DNA of 64,000 nucleotides from Caballeronia cordobensis (GCF_001544575.2 NZ_FCNY02000004.1:407346-471345); one strand, 5' to 3'. Shown: positions 36,191 through 45,704, counted from the stretch's first letter. Translations and numbers: made by a program. Notes: generated from the sequence alone by a model not told the origin.

Positions 36191-36538
36191 GTGAATCGCC
36201 TGAAGGTTTTTATCGCACTCTCGCTCGCGGCGAGTGCGTGCGTCGCCGCCAATGCTCATGCCTGGGCGCGCGTCGGTGTATGGGTGGGCGGGCCCGTGTA
36301 TTACCCGTATGCGGTCGCACCCGCGCCGTACTATTACTATTCGCCGCCGCCCGTGATGGTCGCGCCGCAAGCGCCCGTCCAGTATGTCGAACAGGGGCAG
36401 CCCGCCGTCGAACCGGGCGCGCCGCTGCAGGAAACCGGCATGTGGTACTACTGCGATGCCGCGAAGGCTTATTACCCCTACGTGAAGCACTGCGCGGGCG
36501 CGTGGCGTCCGGTTCCGGCGACGCCGCCCTCGAACTGA
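36191..36538 (+). CDS. Small secreted Tyr/Pro-rich hypothetical protein
   Basis: 115 residues from a GTG at 36191 with GGAGAA upstream. Signal peptide MNRLKVFIALSLAASACVAANAHA; mature part rich in Tyr, Pro, Val (VGGPVYYPYAVAPAPYYYYSPPP) and ends with a WYYCDAAKAYYPYVKHCAGAWRPVPA module that recurs in Burkholderia envelope proteins. Function unknown. Confidence 0.75.
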   Translation: MNRLKVFIALSLAASACVAANAHAWARVGVWVGGPVYYPYAVAPAPYYYYSPPPVMVAPQAPVQYVEQGQPAVEPGAPLQETGMWYYCDAAKAYYPYVKHCAGAWRPVPATPPSN

Positions 36539-36587
36539 TGCTTTACGGCATTCCGAACACGACCATGAAGCGAATTCGCAAGAATTT

Positions 36588-37130
36588 ATGAAAGATTCAA
36601 GGCTTGCCCCGCTGGTTGCCCCGCTTCTCGCGGCGCTCGGCGCAATCGGCCTTTCGGCCTGTACCGTGATGCCCACCGGCCCTAGCGTGATGGCGCTGCC
36701 CGGCAGCACCAAAACCTTCGACCAGTTCCGCGCCGACGACAATTCCTGCCGCCAGTTCGCCCTTCAGCAAGTCGGCGGCGTGGACGCGAATCAGGCGGCG
36801 ACCAACAGCGCGGTCGGAAGCGCGGTCGTCGGCACGGCGCTCGGCGCGGCGGCGGGCGCGGCGTTCGGCGGCGGCTCGGGCGCGGCCATCGGCGCGGGCG
36901 CGGGCTTGCTGACCGGCAGCGCTTACGGCGTCGGGGCGTCGCAGATGTCGGGCTACAACGTGCAGCAGCGCTACGACTACGCCTATCTGCAATGCATGTA
37001 CGCCGCGGGCGACAAAGTGCCCGTGCGCGGCAGCGTGCGCACGATTCAACCGGCTGGCTCCTCGTACACCACGCCGCCTCCGCCACCGCCCCCGCCGGGC
37101 TGGCAGCCGCCTCCGCCGCCCCGCAGCTAA
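36588..37130 (+). CDS. Glycine-zipper outer-membrane lipoprotein
   Basis: 180 residues. Lipoprotein signal (lipobox LSAC, Cys25), FDQFRADDNSCRQFALQQVGG, a glycine zipper (AVGSAVVGTALGAAAGAAFGGGSGAAIGAG) and a proline-run C-terminus. The paired pattern of a D..C..FA and YLQCMYA segments matches YMGG-like Gly-zipper family proteins. 49 bases after the 36191 gene. Confidence 0.8.
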   Translation: MKDSRLAPLVAPLLAALGAIGLSACTVMPTGPSVMALPGSTKTFDQFRADDNSCRQFALQQVGGVDANQAATNSAVGSAVVGTALGAAAGAAFGGGSGAAIGAGAGLLTGSAYGVGASQMSGYNVQQRYDYAYLQCMYAAGDKVPVRGSVRTIQPAGSSYTTPPPPPPPPGWQPPPPPRS

Positions 37131-37149
37131 CGCACTCGCGGCCATTGCC

Positions 37150-37956
37150 CTACCGCCGCGCGAGCAGCGTGTCGGGCACGAACGACGGCGCGACGAGCAA
37201 GCCCGTCACCCAGCCGATATAAAACCGCAGGTCGCTCCAGAATTCCGAGCGCTCGTAGATGCGAAACGCCTGCACGTGCGCAAGCCACAGCACGAGTTGC
37301 AGCGCGCCCGTCAGCAGGAGCCACGCCAGCGCGATCACGCCGGTTGCGCGTGCGCAGCGCCGGAACGTCGAGGCGTTCCACTGTTCCCGCACGATCACGC
37401 ATCCCGCGATCAGCACGCAGATCGACGGGATCGCGCTCGTCACGAGCACGCGCGTCTGCCAGTCGAAGACGATGCCGGCGACCAGGCCGGCGATCACCGC
37501 GAGCGCCGCGACGGGCCACGCGATCCACGACGGAGCGCGCGCGGCCATCCACGCAATCGTGATGAAAAATGGCGTGATCGCCCATTGCAGCGCGGTCGCG
37601 ACGGCCTTTGCCAGATTTTCGCTCGCCTGCTCGTTCGCATGGCTCGCCGCGACATAGACGGTGATCGCCTCGTGCACGCAGACCGCGACGACCGCGAAGG
37701 TCAGCGCCTCGCACGCGGCGAAAGCGGGCGATTTGCTCGCATGCGCGGACGCATCGCCGAGACTGCGCAGCCGTTCCAGCACCGGTTCGACGAAAAACGC
37801 CAGAATCGCGCCGATGAAAAGCGCGGCCGCGGCGTCCGTCAGCGAGAAATGGCCGAACAGGGAAAACAGGCCTTGCCACAGAAACTCGGGCGCGGCCGAG
37901 CAGACGGCCACCCACAGCGCGAAGAAGAACCCGTTCGAAGCACTTCTGAGCGGCAT
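37150..37956 (-). CDS. Multi-pass membrane protein of unknown function
   Basis: 268 residues from the ATG at 37956 (GAGG 5 bases upstream), with about seven hydrophobic helices (FFFALWVAVCSAAPEF, AAALFIGAILAFFV, ALTFAVVAVCVHEAITVYVAA, FFITIAWMAAR, AALAVIAGLVAGIVF, VIALAWLLLTGALQLVLWL, YIGWVTGLLVAPSF). No recognised family. It is 18 bases downstream of the lipoate ligase gene and so may be the last gene of the aco transcription unit. Confidence 0.7.
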   Translation of the reverse strand: MPLRSASNGFFFALWVAVCSAAPEFLWQGLFSLFGHFSLTDAAAALFIGAILAFFVEPVLERLRSLGDASAHASKSPAFAACEALTFAVVAVCVHEAITVYVAASHANEQASENLAKAVATALQWAITPFFITIAWMAARAPSWIAWPVAALAVIAGLVAGIVFDWQTRVLVTSAIPSICVLIAGCVIVREQWNASTFRRCARATGVIALAWLLLTGALQLVLWLAHVQAFRIYERSEFWSDLRFYIGWVTGLLVAPSFVPDTLLARR

Positions 37957-37974
37957 GGCCACCTCGATGCGTTT

Positions 37975-38721
37975 TTATTGCTCCGGCAGCGACGCCTCTT
38001 TCACGCGTTGGACGAGCGCCGCGCGCACGCGCTCGCGCACGTCGGCGGGAATCGCGAAACATTCGTAGGCAAGCGCCTGCGCCACGGTCACAACGCGCAT
38101 TTCTTCGTAGCGGCGGCCGCTCTCGATCATCGCTTCGAACGCGTTGGCGCGCTCGTTGATGTCGATGGGATCCGCATCGACGAGCAGCACGGCGTGCGCG
38201 AGCACCGCGTAGAGCGGCCGGTCGTCGCTCTCGCCGTGCGGCACGCGCCGCCAGTATTGCGCGGTGCCGGCGATCTTGCGCGCGTCGTCGCCGGGGCCCC
38301 AGGCAAGGTTGAACCGGCCGTCGCAGAACGAGCCTTCGACGGCCTGCCAGTGCGTCAGCACGCCGAGCGAGTTGAGCGCGTCCGCGACGATCCTGCACAG
38401 GTGGACATAGATGGATTCCGACAGCGTGCCCATCGGCGCGCGCACCGGGTACGCGAGGCTCAGATTGAGAATACCCGGCCCTTGCGGCACGAGCCCGCCG
38501 CCCGACAGACGCAGCCACACCGGGCAGCCCCGCGCCGCGAACGCTTCGCGGGCATCGGCGAGCGCCGCGTAGCGTTGATAGCTGCGCGGCACGACGAGCG
38601 ATAACGGCGCTTCCCAGACATGCGCGACGGCCTGTCCGGCGACGGCGCGCGCGAGCAGCGCTTCTTCTGCCTGCATCGGATCGGCGGGCAGCGCGGCGGG
38701 ATCGATGAGTTCGAAAGACAT
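37975..38721 (-). CDS. Lipoate-protein ligase A family protein
   Basis: 248 residues from the ATG at 38721; an alternative in-frame ATG at 38751 would add 10 residues. Biotin/lipoate ligase fold with the substrate loop WLRLSGGGLVPQGPGILNLSLAYP and the catalytic-Lys segment DARKIAGTAQYWRR. It attaches lipoyl groups to lipoyl domains. The gene starts 95 bases after the stop of acoC, whose product carries a lipoyl domain, so it probably modifies that E2. No signal peptide; cytoplasmic. Confidence 0.9.
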   Translation of the reverse strand: MSFELIDPAALPADPMQAEEALLARAVAGQAVAHVWEAPLSLVVPRSYQRYAALADAREAFAARGCPVWLRLSGGGLVPQGPGILNLSLAYPVRAPMGTLSESIYVHLCRIVADALNSLGVLTHWQAVEGSFCDGRFNLAWGPGDDARKIAGTAQYWRRVPHGESDDRPLYAVLAHAVLLVDADPIDINERANAFEAMIESGRRYEEMRVVTVAQALAYECFAIPADVRERVRAALVQRVKEASLPEQ

Positions 38722-38816
38722 AAATTCGACGGATTGGCGCGATCCCGACATGGTAGTCAAGAAAGCGTGGGCGCGCCGCGACGGTGCGATGCTCCGCCGC
38801 GGCGCGCATCGGGCGA

Positions 38817-39941
38817 TCACCCGCCCTTGCCCACCTGCTCCTTCAGCAACGCGTTCACCTCGTTCGCCTTCTCCATCTGGCTCATGTGCCCGGCATCGTC
38901 GAACACTTTCACGGTCGCGCCTTGAGGCGCATTTTTCGCGTGCGCGGCCGGAATGATCTGGTCCTTTGCACCCCAGATGACCAAAACCGGCTTGCCCGAT
39001 TCCGCGAGCTGTCCGCCCGGCTGCGCGCTTTGTTTCCCGCCCGCGAACAATCCCGCATTGAGCGATGTCAGCGCGTCCGACACGCCGTCGAGCCGCTTGT
39101 ACTTCAGGAGATCGTCGAGCATCTGGCGGCTCACCAGTTCGGGATTCGCGAACAACAGTTCGACCACCGGCTTCAATTCGCGACGCGACTCCGCCGTGAC
39201 GAAGCCTTCGGTGTACGCATTGTTCACTTCGTCGCCGAAACCGGCGGGCGATATCAGCGACACCGATTGCACGCGCGCGGGCGAATCGACGGCCATCTGC
39301 GCCGCGATGCCGCCGCCCATCGAATGGCCGACGAGATGCGCTCGCTCGATGCCGACCGCGTCCATGAACTTGCCCACGAACGACGCCAGCGCCGCGAGCG
39401 ACGTCCCCGGCACGTTCGGCGTGGATTGCCCGTGGCCCGGCAAATCCAGCGCGAACACGCGGTTCTTTTCGGCCAATGCGTCGAGGTTAAAGAGCCAGTT
39501 GTCGAGATCGCCGCCGAAGCCGTGGAGAAACAGCACCGCTGAACGCGCCGCATCGTCGCCGCCGCGCGAGGCGTAGCGCACGCGGATGCCGTCCACATCG
39601 ACGAAGTGATACGCCGCCGCTTCCTCGCCCTCGTCCTCATCCTCGGCGGGCGTGACGTAGGACGACACGTACTCGTCTATTTCCGCATCGCTCACTGAAG
39701 AAGGCGCGAGCACGCCGAGCAACGCTTTCACCGGCAGCACATCGCCCGCCGCCGCGACCCGCCGCCGTAGCAGACCCGCATCGGGCGCTTCGACCGCGTT
39801 GGCGATCTTGTCGGTTTCGACATCGAGAATCGGCATGCCGACAGTGATCTCCGTGCCCTCCTCCACGAGCCATTCGTTGACCGTGCCTTCCTTCATCGAC
39901 AAGCCCCATTTGGGCATGACGATCGGTGTGATTGCGGCCAT
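38817..39941 (-). CDS. acoC: Acetoin dehydrogenase E2 (dihydrolipoamide acetyltransferase with alpha/beta-hydrolase domain)
   Basis: 374 residues from the ATG at 39941 (GGAGGAAAG upstream). N-terminal lipoyl domain (VMPKWGLSMKEGTVNEWLVEEG; DVETDKI with the lipoyl Lys), an acidic linker (EDEDEGEE), then an alpha/beta-hydrolase-fold acyltransferase (FLHGFGGDLDNW; GHSMGGG nucleophile elbow). This fusion is the AcoC form of E2. Its start shares one base with the acoB stop, so it is translationally coupled. The E3 component is not encoded here. Confidence 0.95.
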   Translation of the reverse strand: MAAITPIVMPKWGLSMKEGTVNEWLVEEGTEITVGMPILDVETDKIANAVEAPDAGLLRRRVAAAGDVLPVKALLGVLAPSSVSDAEIDEYVSSYVTPAEDEDEGEEAAAYHFVDVDGIRVRYASRGGDDAARSAVLFLHGFGGDLDNWLFNLDALAEKNRVFALDLPGHGQSTPNVPGTSLAALASFVGKFMDAVGIERAHLVGHSMGGGIAAQMAVDSPARVQSVSLISPAGFGDEVNNAYTEGFVTAESRRELKPVVELLFANPELVSRQMLDDLLKYKRLDGVSDALTSLNAGLFAGGKQSAQPGGQLAESGKPVLVIWGAKDQIIPAAHAKNAPQGATVKVFDDAGHMSQMEKANEVNALLKEQVGKGG

Positions 39942-40957
39942 CAGTGCTTTCCTCCCTTCATGGTTTTTCGTGCGGCGTCGGCGATCTGCGCGGCGCTCGG
40001 AATGTACAGGTCTTCGAGCGTCGGCGAGAACGGCACCGGCGTGTGCGGCGCGCACACCATCTCGATGCCCGACTTCAACGCGCCGAACGCGTGCTGCGCG
40101 ACTTGCGCGGAAATATCGGTGGCGATGTTGCAGCGCGGATTCGCCTCGTCGACGACGACGAGCCGCCCCGTGTTCTCGACGGTTTCGAGCACGGTGTCGA
40201 GATCGAGCGGCGAGAGCGTGCGCAGATCGACGACTTCCGCTTCGATGCCCTCTTTCGCCAGCGCCGATGCCGCTTCGAGCGCGCGATGCACCATCAGGCC
40301 ATACGTGACGATGGACACGTCCTTGCCATCGCGCACGATGTTCGCCTCGCCGAACGGAATCGCATACGAGTTCTCGGGCACTTCGCCTTCGAAGCCGTAG
40401 AGATTCTTGTGCTCGCAGAAGATGACGGGATCGTTGTCGCGGATCGCCTGGATCAGCAAGCCCTTCGTGTCGTAAGGCGTCGACGGGCACACCACTTTCA
40501 GCCCCGGAATGTGCGTGAAGAGCGATGTCAGCATTTGGCTGTGCTGGGCCGCCGCGCGAAAGCCCGCGCCGACCATCGCGCGGATCACGACGGGCGTTTC
40601 CGCCTTGCCGCCGAACATGTAGCGGAACTTCGCCGCCTGATTGAAGATCTGGTCGAAGCAGACGCCCATGAAGTCGATGAACATCAGCTCGGCAACGGGG
40701 CGCATGCCGCACGCAGCCGCGCCGATCGCCGCGCCGATATACGCCGACTCCGAGAGCGGCGTGTCGAGCAGCCGGTCGCCGTGCTTCGCGTAGAGTCCCT
40801 TGGTCACGCCGAGCACGCCGCCCCACGCGTCTTTCTCGCCGTCCGCGCCTGCGCCGCCGACGATGTCCTCACCCAGCACGATCACGCTCGGATCGCGCGT
40901 CATTTCCTGATCGATGGCTTCATTGATCGCCATCTTCATGCTCAGTTTGCGGGCCAT
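39941..40957 (-). CDS. acoB: Acetoin:2,6-DCPIP oxidoreductase beta subunit (acetoin dehydrogenase E1 beta)
   Basis: 338 residues. Transketolase-like Pyr domain (MAINEAIDQEMTRDPSVIVLGEDIVGGAGADGEKDAWGGVLGVTKGL; LDTPLSESAYIGAAIGAA) and C-terminal transketolase domain (IVTYGLMVHRALEAA; VVDLRTLSPLD). Closest to AcoB among E1-beta subunits by AFGALKSGIEMVCAPHTPVPFSPTLE. Pairs with AcoA to cleave acetoin using ThDP. Terminal base of the stop codon is also the A of the acoC ATG. Confidence 0.95.
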   Translation of the reverse strand: MARKLSMKMAINEAIDQEMTRDPSVIVLGEDIVGGAGADGEKDAWGGVLGVTKGLYAKHGDRLLDTPLSESAYIGAAIGAAACGMRPVAELMFIDFMGVCFDQIFNQAAKFRYMFGGKAETPVVIRAMVGAGFRAAAQHSQMLTSLFTHIPGLKVVCPSTPYDTKGLLIQAIRDNDPVIFCEHKNLYGFEGEVPENSYAIPFGEANIVRDGKDVSIVTYGLMVHRALEAASALAKEGIEAEVVDLRTLSPLDLDTVLETVENTGRLVVVDEANPRCNIATDISAQVAQHAFGALKSGIEMVCAPHTPVPFSPTLEDLYIPSAAQIADAARKTMKGGKH

Positions 40958-40987
40958 GATGTATGTCTCCTGTTTGAAGTCGGCGAT

Positions 40988-41983
40988 TTAGTATTTGACG
41001 TAGACATCGGTGAGCAGATCGGCGGCGCTCGGCAGCGGCGCGTCCTTCGCTTCCTGCACCGCGCGGTCGATCAGCGCGGCGACTTCCTTGTCGATCGCGT
41101 CGAGTTCTCCGGGCGCGATCACGTCGGCCTGCGTCACGGCGTTCGCGAACTTCTTGAGGCAATCCTTGTTCGAGCGGATATCGTCGAGCTCGCCCGGCGC
41201 ACGATACGTCTGCGCATCGCCTTCGAAATGGCCGTAGAAGCGGATCATCTTGCATTCGAGCAGCGCCGGGCCGCCGCCCTCGCGCGCGCGCCGGATCACT
41301 TCGCCCGCCGCTTCGTGCACCGCGAAGAAGTCGGTGCCGTCCACCGTCACGCCCGGAATGCCGAAGCCCGCCGCGCGATCTACGTAGCTGTCCACGGCCG
41401 TGCCGTAATCGCGTGCCGTCGATTCCGCGTAGCCGTTGTTCTCGATCACGAAGATCACCGGCAGATTCCACACCGCCGCGAGGTTCAGGCTTTCGAGAAA
41501 GGTGCCCTGGTTGGAAGCGCCATCGCCCGCGAAGGTGATGCCGACTTCGCCCTTGCCGCGAAACTTCGCCGCGAGCGCCGCGCCGCAAATCAGCGGCGCG
41601 CCCGCGCCGAGAATGCCGTTCGCGCCCATCATCCCTTTGGAGAGATCGGCGATATGCATCGAGCCGCCCTTGCCGTTGCACGAGCCGCCTTTCTTGCCGT
41701 AGATCTCCTTCATCATCTCGATCGGATCGACGCCCTTCGCGATGCAATGCCCATGTCCGCGATGCGTGCTCGCAATGCGGTCGCCGTCGTTCAGATGACT
41801 CATGATGCCGACGCCCGCCGCTTCCTCGCCCGCGTAGAGATGCACGAAGCCGGGAATGTCGCCGCGCCCGAAATCGACGTGCAGGCGCTCCTCGAAATCG
41901 CGGATCGTGCGCATCTTGCGATAGGCGGTCAGCAGTTCGTCCTTGGAGAGCGGCAAGCCGCCCGCATGTTGCGTAGCTGTCAT
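40988..41983 (-). CDS. acoA: Acetoin:2,6-DCPIP oxidoreductase alpha subunit (acetoin dehydrogenase E1 alpha)
   Basis: 331 residues. E1-alpha fold with RTIRDFEERL, HLYAGEEAAGVGIMSHL, STHRGHGHCIAKG and the ThDP-Mg motif GDGASNQGTFLESLNLAAVWNLPVIFVIENN. Oxidative cleavage of acetoin to acetaldehyde and acetyl-lipoyl-E2. AGGAGACAGAG precedes the ATG; its AGGAGACAG is the exact complement of the 5' end of the candidate sRNA at 28465. Stop codon is 30 bases before acoB. Confidence 0.95.
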   Translation of the reverse strand: MTATQHAGGLPLSKDELLTAYRKMRTIRDFEERLHVDFGRGDIPGFVHLYAGEEAAGVGIMSHLNDGDRIASTHRGHGHCIAKGVDPIEMMKEIYGKKGGSCNGKGGSMHIADLSKGMMGANGILGAGAPLICGAALAAKFRGKGEVGITFAGDGASNQGTFLESLNLAAVWNLPVIFVIENNGYAESTARDYGTAVDSYVDRAAGFGIPGVTVDGTDFFAVHEAAGEVIRRAREGGGPALLECKMIRFYGHFEGDAQTYRAPGELDDIRSNKDCLKKFANAVTQADVIAPGELDAIDKEVAALIDRAVQEAKDAPLPSAADLLTDVYVKY

Positions 41984-42007
41984 CTCTGTCTCCTTCGTTG
42001 AGGTGGT

Positions 42008-43063
42008 CTAGCGGGTATTGCGCTTGAGCTGACGCATCAGCCCGGACGACGCCGCGTAACGCATGCACGCGGCGACATCGATGCTGCGAAAGGCGTTTTC
42101 ATGCAAGGTGATGGTCACTTCGTCGCCGGGGCCGAAGGCGAGCTCGCGTTCGCCGTCGAGCGCGACGATGCCCGTGCGCTGCTTCACGCGATGCGGCACG
42201 CCATCGACGAGGCGCGTCCAGTTCGCGATCGGCACCGCTTCGACGAGGCCCGGCGCGATCGGCGCGTGCAGGTCGAATTCGCCTTCGCCGGGCGCGGCAA
42301 GCTCGATCGCGACGCCGCCCGCTTCGTGCCGCCCGAGCGGTTCGAGCAGACCGGCGATCGCCGACATGCCGATCGCCTGCGGATCGGCGTAAGACACGTA
42401 GACGGCGGCGAGCGTGTCGATCTTCCACAGCGCCCGCGCGCCGATGAAATGCTCGCGCGAAATGACGGCATCCACTAGCGCGATGTCGCTGCGCACGTGG
42501 CCTTGCGCATCGCGTATTTCGATGTCGAGCCGCTTGTTGGACGCGAGCGCGTCGCGCGACGGCACGCGGCCGGTCGCGTAGAGCCCCGCCGCCAGTCCGG
42601 CGATGGTCGGCTCGCGCATTTCCGGATACGCGTTGTTCGTGCCCGTCGAAAGACCGGCGATCGGCACTTGCCCGCACTCGCGCACCACCGCGCGATGGGT
42701 GCCGTCGCCGCCCAGCACGATGAGCGCGTCGGCGCCGGCTTCGCGCATCATGCGCGCGGCGCGGAACGTGTCGTCGACGCGTGCGGTGACGGGCATGTCG
42801 AGAAACTCGACCGCCGCGAGCGCGGCGTCCGGGCCCTGACGGCGCGCGAGATGGCGCTGGAGCATGACTTTGAGGCCTTCGCGGTCCGGCATCATCAGTA
42901 CGCGCGGCACGCCGCACGACGCCAGCGACGAAAGCAGGCGCAATACGATATTCACGCGGTCCGCGAGCTGAAGGCTGTTCGCGTTCGCGATGACGCGCCG
43001 GATGTCGCGCGCCGAAACAGGATTGGCGATGATGCCGACGAGCGGCGTTGCGCTTTCACGCAT
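42008..43063 (-). CDS. acoX: AcoX, NAD/ATP-NAD kinase-like protein of the acetoin operon
   Basis: 351 residues, NAD-kinase fold (VGIIANPVSARDIRR; VLGGDGTHRAVVRECG with the GGDGT motif; GLSTGTNNAYPE). AcoX accompanies acoABC in Cupriavidus and Pseudomonas and its exact reaction is unclear. First gene of the minus-strand aco operon; a sigma-54 promoter lies 40-54 bases upstream. Confidence 0.92.
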   Translation of the reverse strand: MRESATPLVGIIANPVSARDIRRVIANANSLQLADRVNIVLRLLSSLASCGVPRVLMMPDREGLKVMLQRHLARRQGPDAALAAVEFLDMPVTARVDDTFRAARMMREAGADALIVLGGDGTHRAVVRECGQVPIAGLSTGTNNAYPEMREPTIAGLAAGLYATGRVPSRDALASNKRLDIEIRDAQGHVRSDIALVDAVISREHFIGARALWKIDTLAAVYVSYADPQAIGMSAIAGLLEPLGRHEAGGVAIELAAPGEGEFDLHAPIAPGLVEAVPIANWTRLVDGVPHRVKQRTGIVALDGERELAFGPGDEVTITLHENAFRSIDVAACMRYAASSGLMRQLKRNTR

Positions 43064-43101
43064 GCCTGTGTCTCCGCTTTGTGTGTTGTGCGGCGGATAA
43101 A

Positions 43102-43117
43102 GGCAAGCGCTATGCCA
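43102..43117 (-). promoter_or_regulatory. Sigma-54 (RpoN) promoter of acoXABC
   Basis: Read on the minus strand, TGGCATAGCGCTTGC has the -24 GG and -12 GC at the correct spacing of the TGGCAC-N5-TTGC consensus. It is 39-54 bases ahead of the acoX start, with the enhancer-binding protein gene acoR next to it. Confidence 0.85.
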
Positions 43118-43181
43118 ATCGGATTTTCGAGGGATTTCCCGTAGAAAGCGGGCGTTTTAGCGGGGTGTAACGTGCGCCGCC

Positions 43182-43195
43182 GTGACAGGTGTCAC
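43182..43195. promoter_or_regulatory. Palindrome, probable AcoR upstream activating site
   Basis: Perfect arms GTGACA and TGTCAC separated by GG, about 65 bases upstream of the sigma-54 promoter and between it and acoR. Position and symmetry fit an enhancer site for a dimeric bacterial enhancer-binding protein. Confidence 0.65.
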
Positions 43196-43233
43196 AGCGG
43201 CAGGTGTATCGGAGCGTACAGGCGTATCGGCGC

Positions 43234-45213
43234 TCAATGTCCGTTCGCGTCGCGCTGGTTCGGCGACTTGATGCCATAGCGCGCCATGCGCCGGTACAGC
43301 GTCATGCGGCTCACGCCGATCTGCCGCGCAACCGCGCTCAGATTCCAGCTCGCGGCGCGCAGGTATTGCATCAGCAGCATGCCTTCGGGCGGCAGGCGAT
43401 GCGGATCGAAGTCTTCGATCGCGCGCGGCGGCGCAGCCTGCGGCGCGCTGAATCCTTCGGGCAGGTCATCGACGTCGATCAGGCCGTTCGAGCACACCGC
43501 GCGCGCATAGCGCAGCGCGTTCGAAAGCTCGCGCAGATTCCCCGGCCAGTCATGCCGATGCAGGCGCTCGCGCGCCGCAGGCGACAGCGTGACCCGGTCG
43601 TCGCCGAGAAACCGGGCGATGAGCCAGTCCAGATCCGTTCGCTCGCGCAGCGGCGGCAACGCGAAGCGCGCGCCGTTCAGACGGTAGTAGAGGTCTTCGC
43701 GGAAACGTCCGTCCTGCATGAGCGCGTCGAGCGAATGATGCGTCGCGGAAATCACGCGCACATCGACGGACACGGGCCGCGATGCGCCGATCGCGAGCAC
43801 TTCGCCTTCGGCCAGCACGCGCAGGAGTCGCGATTGCAGTTCGCGCGGCATGTCGCCGATTTCATCGAGAAACAGCGTGCCGCCGTCCGCTTCCTGAATC
43901 AGGCCGCGTTTGGCCCGCGCGCCCGCGCCCGAGAAGCTGTTCGGCAGATGCCCGAACAATTCGCTTTCGATGAGCGTCTCCGGAATCGCCGCGCAGTTCA
44001 CCGCGACGAACGGCCCCGCACGCCGCGCGCTCGCGCGATGCAGCGCCTTCGCGAAGAATTCCTTGCCGCTGCCGGTTTCGCCGTTGACGAGCAAATTGAT
44101 CGGCGAATCGACGAGCTTGGCCGCCCGTTCCAGTTGCCGCGTGAGCGCGGCATCGCCGCCGCACAGCGCGGCAAGCGGCGCGGGCACTTCGACGGCGCGT
44201 GGCGCGGCCGCGTTCGCCGTTGCCGTGAAGCACGGCGCGGGCGGCATCACGCTCAGATACAGCAGCGAGCCGGATTTCGCGAGCGGCACCGCGCGCAGTT
44301 CGCTCGGGCGCGAATACACGAAGCGGCCGAGGTCTTCGATACGCGCGTCGAACAGCGCGTCGAAGCGCGCGCCGATCAACGACGCCGCGCCATCGGCCGA
44401 CAGCACGCCCGGCGCGATCGGCCGGCCGATTTCCGCCGCGAGCATGGCGTGCGCGCGCCGGTTGTGTCCGACGATGCGCCCGCCCGCATCGAGCGCGATC
44501 AGGTATTCCGGCGCGACATCGACGAATTCCGGCGAGGTGTTCAGCTTCAGAATCCAGTCTTGCCGATGCGTGCGCAGGAAATTCGCATTCTCGATATGCC
44601 CCGCGTAGATGCGCACGAGCTGCAGCGCGAGATTCTGGCTGTCACGCGCTTGCGGCGAGGTGAGCGCGGAGATGTCGAGAATGGCGCACAGCGCGCCGCG
44701 CGAGTCGTAGAGCGGCGCGGCCGTGCACGTGAGCGGAATGTGCGTCGCGTCGAAATGGTCGATCTGATGCACGGTCAGCGCCTGGCCGGTCGTGAGCGCG
44801 GTGCCGACCGCGCAGGTGCCCGCGCCCGCTTCGCTCCATTGCGCGCCGAGATAAAGGCCGGCGCGGCGCAAGGCGGAGTCGGTGTTTGCGTCGCCGATGT
44901 AATCGACCGTCACCCCGAGCGCGTCGGTCAGCAGCACGACGTAGCCCATGCCCGCAACCTGCTCGTAGAGCGTTTCGAGCCCGTGCCGCGCGATGCGCGC
45001 GAAATCGTCAATGCGTTGCTGATGCTCGCGCAGACGCGTCTGCGGCAGGATGCGCGCTTCCTGCATCCGCGACGGATCGAGTCCGTACTGATGCACGCAA
45101 CGCCGCCACGAAGACTCGATGATGCTGTCGTGCGTGCGCGCGGAACCGAGCGCGTCCGCCCGCGTGGTCGCCGCGACGACTGCCTCGATGTGCTCGCGTT
45201 GCCGCATGTCCAT
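43234..45213 (-). CDS. acoR: AcoR, sigma-54-dependent activator of acetoin catabolism
   Basis: 659 residues. N-terminal AcoR-type GAF region ([53 protein letters not shown]), a PAS-like segment, an AAA+ domain (Walker A GETGSGKE, Walker [13 protein letters not shown] finger region [11 protein letters not shown]) and a Fis-type HTH ([29 protein letters not shown]). The sigma-54-contact loop usually GAFTGA reads NSFSGA. It activates acoXABC from the palindrome at 43182. Same strand as the operon but upstream of its promoter. Confidence 0.94.
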   Translation of the reverse strand: MDMRQREHIEAVVAATTRADALGSARTHDSIIESSWRRCVHQYGLDPSRMQEARILPQTRLREHQQRIDDFARIARHGLETLYEQVAGMGYVVLLTDALGVTVDYIGDANTDSALRRAGLYLGAQWSEAGAGTCAVGTALTTGQALTVHQIDHFDATHIPLTCTAAPLYDSRGALCAILDISALTSPQARDSQNLALQLVRIYAGHIENANFLRTHRQDWILKLNTSPEFVDVAPEYLIALDAGGRIVGHNRRAHAMLAAEIGRPIAPGVLSADGAASLIGARFDALFDARIEDLGRFVYSRPSELRAVPLAKSGSLLYLSVMPPAPCFTATANAAAPRAVEVPAPLAALCGGDAALTRQLERAAKLVDSPINLLVNGETGSGKEFFAKALHRASARRAGPFVAVNCAAIPETLIESELFGHLPNSFSGAGARAKRGLIQEADGGTLFLDEIGDMPRELQSRLLRVLAEGEVLAIGASRPVSVDVRVISATHHSLDALMQDGRFREDLYYRLNGARFALPPLRERTDLDWLIARFLGDDRVTLSPAARERLHRHDWPGNLRELSNALRYARAVCSNGLIDVDDLPEGFSAPQAAPPRAIEDFDPHRLPPEGMLLMQYLRAASWNLSAVARQIGVSRMTLYRRMARYGIKSPNQRDANGH

Positions 45214-45464
45214 GCGTGCTCTCCTTGTGTCTCCGTGAGCCGGGCGTTTTATTGGCGCTGGCGCGCGCTTTCGTTGTGATCGCCTTCGGGCAATGCTGTC
45301 ATGCTCGCCGCGCGAACGCGGGATAAACCGATTCGCACGACCGTGTATCAGGCCATATGATGCTCGAATCGGCAGAACGCGTCATGCGGCGATAGCGCTG
45401 CGCCGCAGCAAAAACGCGTGCCGGTTCGAGCGGCGCATCAAAACGAAAATTCAGGAGACGACGG

Positions 45465-45695
45465 ATGACGAAAATCGCTTACGAGGATTTCGAGCGACAG
45501 ATCCTGCAGCATCACATCATCAAGGGCAACGTGTACGAGAACGGCGCGGCGCTCGTCGAGCGCGCGAACAAGTGGATCGCGGAACACGGCATCGACGTGC
45601 TGAACGTCGAGAGCCTCTCGACGTTCGGCGCCGGCGACGATACCAGCGTCAGCCACTGGTACTCGGGCATACGCGTCTGGTATCGGACCGCGTAG
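45465..45695 (+). CDS. Small hypothetical protein
   Basis: 76 residues with CAGGAGACGACGG ahead of the ATG. The sequence MTKIAYEDFERQILQHHIIKGNVYENGAALVERANKWIAEHGIDVLNVESLST...WYSGIRVWY has an alpha/beta look and resembles small Burkholderiaceae hypothetical proteins. No partner gene nearby and no assigned role. Confidence 0.75.
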   Translation: MTKIAYEDFERQILQHHIIKGNVYENGAALVERANKWIAEHGIDVLNVESLSTFGAGDDTSVSHWYSGIRVWYRTA

Positions 45696-45704
45696 GAGAA
45701 ACGC

